Assembly: GCA_016714765.1 (NCBI GenBank)
Contig: JADKCF010000016.1
Coordinates: forward strand, 10,187-74,186
Direction: 5' to 3'
DNA from: Saprospiraceae bacterium
GTDB lineage: Bacteria; Bacteroidota; Bacteroidia; Chitinophagales; Saprospiraceae
DNA: 64,000 nucleotides
In this document: positions 59,979 through 64,000 of the stretch, piece by piece
How positions within the stretch are numbered: position 1 is the stretch's first letter
Layout: each line of letters opens with the position of its first letter
Made by a program: the position numbers and the translations under genes
Notes under the pieces: generated by a model
Databases searched by the model: none
What the model was told of the DNA's origin: nothing
Seen by the model: the letters and a program-made list of their open reading frames with translations, nothing else

Positions 59979-60339
59979 ATATAACTTATTGTAAAATTAA
60001 TTATGCCCTTAGGTCAATGTAAGATATTATTTTGCACAAAGATAAACATTAAGCTTTACCATTGCATTCAAAGATTATTACTTTTATCTGAATAAATAAC
60101 TCTTGTAGTTCTATAACTTTAAATGATTTCTGATTAATATTACTCTTCCCTATCTAGTATTTTTATATTGAAACTTTACCGATTCCACTTCTTAAATATC
60201 ACACAAATAATTAACATACATGCCTAGTAGTAAGTACTTTATTTAAAGCAGAAACAGATATAAATGACTCAAGACCGTAGAATTATTCAATCATTGGTGT
60301 TTTTCAGAAATGATGAAATTTTAATTTTTGTAATCATGA
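59979..60339. other. Gene-free stretch between hyaD and the DadA-like gene
   Basis: 361 AT-rich bases, with no ORF longer than chance and no hairpin followed by a T run that I could recognise. The hydrogenase operon ends to its right and the DadA-like gene starts to its left, both on the minus strand, so it should hold the promoter of the latter. Confidence 0.5.
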
Positions 60340-60813
60340 TCAATGTGTTGTATCAACTTTTTCATTTTCGACCATTTCTTTAATTTTTTCTATTACAGCA
60401 GCACTTGCATTTTGTACTGCTTCTGTCAGATTTATCCCTTGCTGTTGTATAGACTTAATGCTTACAACAAACAAATCAATCTCCGGCATCCTGCCCAATA
60501 ATTGCAAAGCACTTACCAAATCTTTTAGCCCTATGTCATGGGTACTCATCGCAGGTGGAAAATCAAGTGCAAAACGAGGTTTTATTTGTCTTACATTCCC
60601 GGGTGGAAGTCCGTCCAAAGTGGCATCAATCATGATAATATGATCATGCAGATCGAAGTATTCCAAAAGATGAAATCCTCCCGTCCCACCATCCAATACG
60701 TTCACGTGATCAGGCAAATTGACACTCTCCAACATTTTTGCAATATGAACACCAACCCCTTCATCACCCATAAGTATGTTGCCTATCCCAAGTATCAGTG
60801 TTGATTTATTCAT
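60340..60813 (-). CDS. hyaD: [NiFe]-hydrogenase maturation endopeptidase (HyaD/HupD family)
   Basis: Cuts the C-terminal tail from the large subunit after nickel insertion. 157 residues: LGIGNILMGDEGVGVHI (about 8-24, with the Glu that binds Ni), VLDGGTGGFHLLEYF, IMIDATLDGLPPGNV (metal Asp), and STHDIGLKDLVSAL (metal His). Length and motif order fit HyaD/HybD/HupD. It follows hyaC by about a dozen bases and its target tail is visible in HyaB (after DPCMACAVH). Intact. Confidence 0.93.
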   Translation of the reverse strand: MNKSTLILGIGNILMGDEGVGVHIAKMLESVNLPDHVNVLDGGTGGFHLLEYFDLHDHIIMIDATLDGLPPGNVRQIKPRFALDFPPAMSTHDIGLKDLVSALQLLGRMPEIDLFVVSIKSIQQQGINLTEAVQNASAAVIEKIKEMVENEKVDTTH

Positions 60814-60824
60814 ATCTTTTTTAA

Positions 60825-61558
60825 TTATATTTGAGGATTTGGAGTGTGTGGTTTATCTTTTTCAAAAAATTCTTCTTCTATAAATTTCCATCCACCTCCC
60901 ATACTGCTGATTTCACCCCTGCCTTCAACATAATCATGATAAAAGACCAGATATACATGTATGACAGAAAAAGAATAAAAAACCACATGGCCCAGTGATG
61001 AACCTGACGTGTCACAATATCACCGCCAAACAATGCCGGCACCCATGCAAATAAATCGGGAAACCACCAGTCTGACATAGCCGCGTACAAACCAAATCCG
61101 GTAAGACACTGCACTAAAAACATCAAAAATACGATAAAATAGGATAAGCCTGCCAATGCATTATGACCAATACTCAGATGCTCTCTTTTCCCTTTTGGTC
61201 CCTTCATCAATAGAACATCAATTTTTATAACGGTCCACATTTCCTGAAAAAAACGCTTTGAAGTAGGAATAAACTGTTTCCAGTCCGCAAATTTATTGCC
61301 CACAAAACCCCAGTATATCCTGAAAAGGAAGTTGAAGAAGAATATAGGCTGCAGCGAAGTGAATAAATCTTACCCAACCCATGGTAAAAACATTGGTAGC
61401 TTCTGTCTGACTCATGAGCGCCAGCGGATTGGCCATATAAAGCCTGTAGCTATCAAAACCATCAACACCAGCACATTGAGCCAATGATACATTCTCACAG
61501 GTAGTTCCCAAACATAAATCCTCCTCAATCGAGGTATATGAAGATATTTAGTTGTCAT
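60825..61558 (-). pseudogene. hyaC: Hydrogenase cytochrome b subunit (HyaC), three frameshifts
   Basis: Membrane di-haem b subunit that takes electrons from the hydrogenase to the quinone pool. The rebuilt protein is about 244 residues: MTTKYLHIPRLRRIYVWELPVRMYHWLNVL with a haem His, ATGFYMANPLALMSQ, FIHFAAAYI with another haem His, GHNALAGLSYFIVFLMFLVQCLTGFGLYA, HHWAMWFFILFLSYMYIW and then FYHDYVEGRGEISSMGGGWKFI to the stop at 60825. The frame is broken at about 61446 (missing T), 61340 (CTT repeat) and 60943 (missing T). All three changes are single-base indels. Without repair no functional subunit could form. Confidence 0.85.
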
Positions 61559-61576
61559 AATGAATACATTTAAAAG

Positions 61577-63301
61577 TTAATCACCAACCACGCTCACTCT
61601 TCCTATAGTATTACCATTTTCATCATACAAGTGCACCGCACAAGCCATACACGGGTCAAAACTATGGATTGTTCTCAATAATTCCAGAGGTTGCTTTTCA
61701 TCAGCTACCGGAGTATCTATCAGTGCTGATTCATACGCCGACTTCTGCCCTTTATTATCCCGGGGAGACGCATTCCAAGTAGTCGGAACAACAAGCTGGT
61801 AATTTGCAATTTTCTGGTCTTCAATATTGATCCAGTGTGCCAGAGCACCTCTTGGTGCTTCTGAGTATCCAACTCCTATCGCTTGTTTTGGCCATGTTTC
61901 TCTTTCAAACTTGCTCATTTCTGCCATCCTGGTATCTCCGTTCTTGATATTACTGATGAGCTGGTCGTAAAATTCAAGAACCCATTGAGATGCAAGTACG
62001 CTTTCCAATCCACGCGCTGCTGTTCTGCCCAAGGTTGAAAACAGCGCAGTCACAGGTACATTGAGGTCTTTCAATGCTTTGTCCACTACTGCTTTATATT
62101 CTTCCACCCCTCTGGCATATCCGACCAGTACTCTTGCCAATGGACCTACTTCCATGGCATTTCCTTTCCATCTGGGAGTTTTAAGATAACTATATTTACT
62201 ATCTACATCAAGATTTTCAAAAGGTGGTTTAGGTCCGGTGTAATTCATTTTTGTTTCTCCCTTCCATGGATGTAATCCTACTCCGTCACCGCCGGCGTAT
62301 TCGTACCAGGAGTGAGTCACAAATTCCTGAACTTCTTGGTCATGCCGCAAGTCTACGTCATACACTTTACTTATGTCCCTATTCAGGATAGCACCAGATG
62401 GGAACTTCATTTTTGATCCATCTCTAAATCCATTGGTTGGCAAGTCACCATAAACCAGATAATTGCCCAATCCACCTCCTATGGCTCCCCAATCTTTGTA
62501 GAAAGATGCAATTGCCATAAGGTCCGGAATATATACCTGCTCAATGAAATTTTTACCTTCCAAAAGAAGTCTACCTACCATCGCCAATCTTTCAGCATTG
62601 ATACCACTTACATCATCAACACCTATGGCACAAGCCATTCCACCTACTAAGAAATTGGGGTGCGGGTTTTTACCTCCAAAAATGGCATGTACTTTTACAA
62701 TCTCCTTTTGCCATTCCAAAGCTTCAAGGTAATGTGCCAGACCAATCAGATTTACTTCAGCTGGTAATTTATAAGCAGAATGCCCCCAATAACCATTGGC
62801 AAAAATTCCAAGTTGTCCGCTATTTACAAACTTACCGATCCTTGCCTGAATATCGCTGAAGTAACCCGGTGAACTTTTAGGCCAATTGGAAAGGCTTTGC
62901 GCCAATTCGGATGTTTTTTTAGGATCTGCTTTAAGGGCATTCACCACATCGACCCAATCCATGGCATGCAAATGATAAAAATGAACCACGTGGTCATGCA
63001 TATACTGCCTGCAATGCATGATGTTTCTTACCAGTTCTGCATTAGGGGGGATTACGATATCCAAAGCATCTTCAACAGCTCTGACTGAAGTCAATGAGTG
63101 AACAGAAGTACAAACACCACAAACCCTTCCCACAAATGCCCAGGCATCCCGGGGATCTCTGCCTTTGAGTATCTCTTCAATCAAACGAACCATTGTGCCG
63201 CTGCTGAATGCATCTTTTATTTTTCCATTTTCTATATCGACTTCTATCCTAAGGTGGCCTTCTATTCTTGTAATCGGGTCAACCACAATTCTTTTGCTCA
63301 T
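61577..63301 (-). CDS. hyaB: [NiFe]-hydrogenase large subunit (group 1, membrane-bound)
   Basis: 574 residues; catalytic subunit oxidising H2. The L1 motif RVCGVCTSVHS (about 58-69, two Ni Cys) and the L2 motif FDPCMACAVH (about 548-557) supply all four Cys ligands of the Ni-Fe site. The N-terminal RITVDPITRIEGHLRIEVD-type opening (here SKRIVVDPITRIEGHLRIE) is typical. After the His of L2 a 17-residue tail (LYDENGNTIGRVSVVGD) is the part HyaD would remove. It sits between hyaA and hyaC in one operon. Intact. Confidence 0.95.
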   Translation of the reverse strand: MSKRIVVDPITRIEGHLRIEVDIENGKIKDAFSSGTMVRLIEEILKGRDPRDAWAFVGRVCGVCTSVHSLTSVRAVEDALDIVIPPNAELVRNIMHCRQYMHDHVVHFYHLHAMDWVDVVNALKADPKKTSELAQSLSNWPKSSPGYFSDIQARIGKFVNSGQLGIFANGYWGHSAYKLPAEVNLIGLAHYLEALEWQKEIVKVHAIFGGKNPHPNFLVGGMACAIGVDDVSGINAERLAMVGRLLLEGKNFIEQVYIPDLMAIASFYKDWGAIGGGLGNYLVYGDLPTNGFRDGSKMKFPSGAILNRDISKVYDVDLRHDQEVQEFVTHSWYEYAGGDGVGLHPWKGETKMNYTGPKPPFENLDVDSKYSYLKTPRWKGNAMEVGPLARVLVGYARGVEEYKAVVDKALKDLNVPVTALFSTLGRTAARGLESVLASQWVLEFYDQLISNIKNGDTRMAEMSKFERETWPKQAIGVGYSEAPRGALAHWINIEDQKIANYQLVVPTTWNASPRDNKGQKSAYESALIDTPVADEKQPLELLRTIHSFDPCMACAVHLYDENGNTIGRVSVVGD

Positions 63302-63328
63302 ACTTTTTACTATTTAAAGTTTGATAAA

Positions 63329-64000
63329 TTAAGAAACTACATCTTTTTCACCTTCTTTTCCTTCCAACTCTAGCTCATGAATTTTTTTATATTTACTGAC
63401 ATTGGTTGCTATAGCATGACCTGCTATGGCGGCTGCGGTGACACCCAAAGCAACTTTACCCCAATTGTCTGCATCAGCTTCTATACCAAAACCTGCAAAT
63501 GCAGAAGCTCTTTCATACAGCCGACCATTGTCCCAGAAATTCTCTTCGCTGCAACCTATACACGGATGGCCTGACTGAATTGGAAAACTTGTTCCTTCGT
63601 TCCACTTCATAACACCACATGCATTGTAGGTAGACGGACCTTTACAACCCACTTTGTATAGACAATATCCTTTTTTTGCATTTTCGTCATCAAATGATTC
63701 CACAAAAAGTCCTGCATCATAATAGGCTCTTCTGTAACAGGTATCGTGTACTCTTTTACTGTAAAAAGCTTTAGGTCTGCCAATTCTGTCCAACTCAGGT
63801 ATTCTGCCAAAAGTCAGATAATGAACTATCACACCCGCCATTACTTCTCCGATTGGTGGACATCCCGGTACTTTAATCACGGGCTTTCCTTTGACCAATT
63901 TATGTATTGGAGTCGCAGATGTAGGATTTGGTTTTGCGGATTGGACACAACCATTGCTCGCGCAACTTCCCCAGGCAATAATGGCGGCAGCATTTTCTGC
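63329..64000 (-). CDS. hyaA: [NiFe]-hydrogenase small subunit, partial (5' end outside the window)
   Basis: Small electron-transfer subunit. The frame is open to the right edge; about 223 C-terminal residues are present. Seen: a proximal-cluster segment GSCASNGCVQ (63941-63970), KVPGCPPI, the distal-cluster RVHDTCYRR and KGYCLYKVGC, and the medial-cluster NACG and GHPCIGC. Before the end is a hydrophobic anchor (VALGVTAAAIAGHAIAT) and an acidic tail. The extra Cys five residues after the canonical one is the feature of oxygen-tolerant group 1d enzymes such as E. coli Hyd-1. The Tat signal and the other supernumerary Cys would lie outside the window. Confidence 0.95.
   Translation of the reverse strand, partial: AENAAAIIAWGSCASNGCVQSAKPNPTSATPIHKLVKGKPVIKVPGCPPIGEVMAGVIVHYLTFGRIPELDRIGRPKAFYSKRVHDTCYRRAYYDAGLFVESFDDENAKKGYCLYKVGCKGPSTYNACGVMKWNEGTSFPIQSGHPCIGCSEENFWDNGRLYERASAFAGFGIEADADNWGKVALGVTAAAIAGHAIATNVSKYKKIHELELEGKEGEKDVVS

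Noticed and set aside
7555..61446. Homopolymer phase variation as a common cause of the frameshifts
   Set aside because: Most runs are only three to seven bases, too short for efficient slippage, and they occur in hydrogenase, efflux and regulator genes that are not usual phase-variable surface genes. An assembly or sequencing origin is more likely, although reads are needed to decide.
1..64000. CRISPR arrays, rRNA genes, riboswitches
   Set aside because: No regularly spaced identical repeats, no rRNA-like stretches and no conserved riboswitch core were seen. The only periodic array (49668-50640) is a coding repeat.

Overview
The window looks like chromosome from a Bacteroidota member, most likely a Saprospiraceae-type (Saprospiria) bacterium. 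The reasons are an AT-rich base composition, several secreted proteins with type IX secretion (T9SS) C-terminal sorting domains, a TonB receptor with a carboxypeptidase-D-like N-terminal domain, LytS/LytTR signalling, an RteC protein, a DUF1800/DUF1501 pair, SprB-type repeats, and an integrase of the Bacteroidetes type. Family assignments come from reading the sequence; no search was run.

Layout. 1-3.7 kb: the wreck of an McrBC-type restriction system. 3.9-7.1 kb: accessory cassette with a DUF5675 protein, two small membrane proteins, an unknown 250-residue protein, a small conserved protein and RteC. 7.4-16.1 kb: minus-strand block with a TonB receptor, a polysaccharide deacetylase, two YHYH-domain surface lipoproteins, two DUF6702-like membrane-anchored proteins and a LytS/LytTR two-component pair. 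16.4-18 kb: tyrosine recombinase next to tRNA-Lys(TTT). 18-25 kb: ribonuclease Z, sodium:solute symporter, and a YbbA/YbbP-like ABC transporter divergent from a TesA-like esterase. 25.2-34.4 kb: amino-sugar locus (GHL10-like hydrolase, CBM9-like protein, GH20 hexosaminidase, NagB-LmbE fusion, MFS sugar porter, LacI regulator) with two matching palindromic operators. 34.6-53.4 kb: mostly secreted or surface proteins (FG-GAP/ASPIC protein, SprB-repeat protein, DUF1800/DUF1501 pair, a repeat-rich adhesin, another T9SS protein) mixed with a pirin, an FMN reductase and a metallophosphoesterase. 53.4-58.5 kb: TetR-TolC-HlyD-FtsX-ATPase efflux operon. 58.7-60 kb: DadA-like amino-acid oxidase. 60.3-64 kb: membrane-bound [NiFe]-hydrogenase operon hyaA(partial)-hyaB-hyaC-hyaD.

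A striking property is the number of genes broken by single-base indels, often beside homopolymers. About fifteen genes are affected, while many long genes between them are intact. Reading frames resume cleanly after each indel, so either the assembly is poorly polished (typical of long-read assemblies) or these loci are decaying. I give such genes their reconstructed full span and type them as pseudogene, meaning broken in the sequence as given.

The loci that work together most clearly are the LacI-controlled amino-sugar operon, the efflux operon with its own TetR palindrome, and the hydrogenase, whose small subunit carries the extra cysteine seen in oxygen-tolerant enzymes. The most likely undescribed system is the TonB/YHYH/DUF6702/LytTR block, which is bracketed by a 23-bp near-identical direct repeat.
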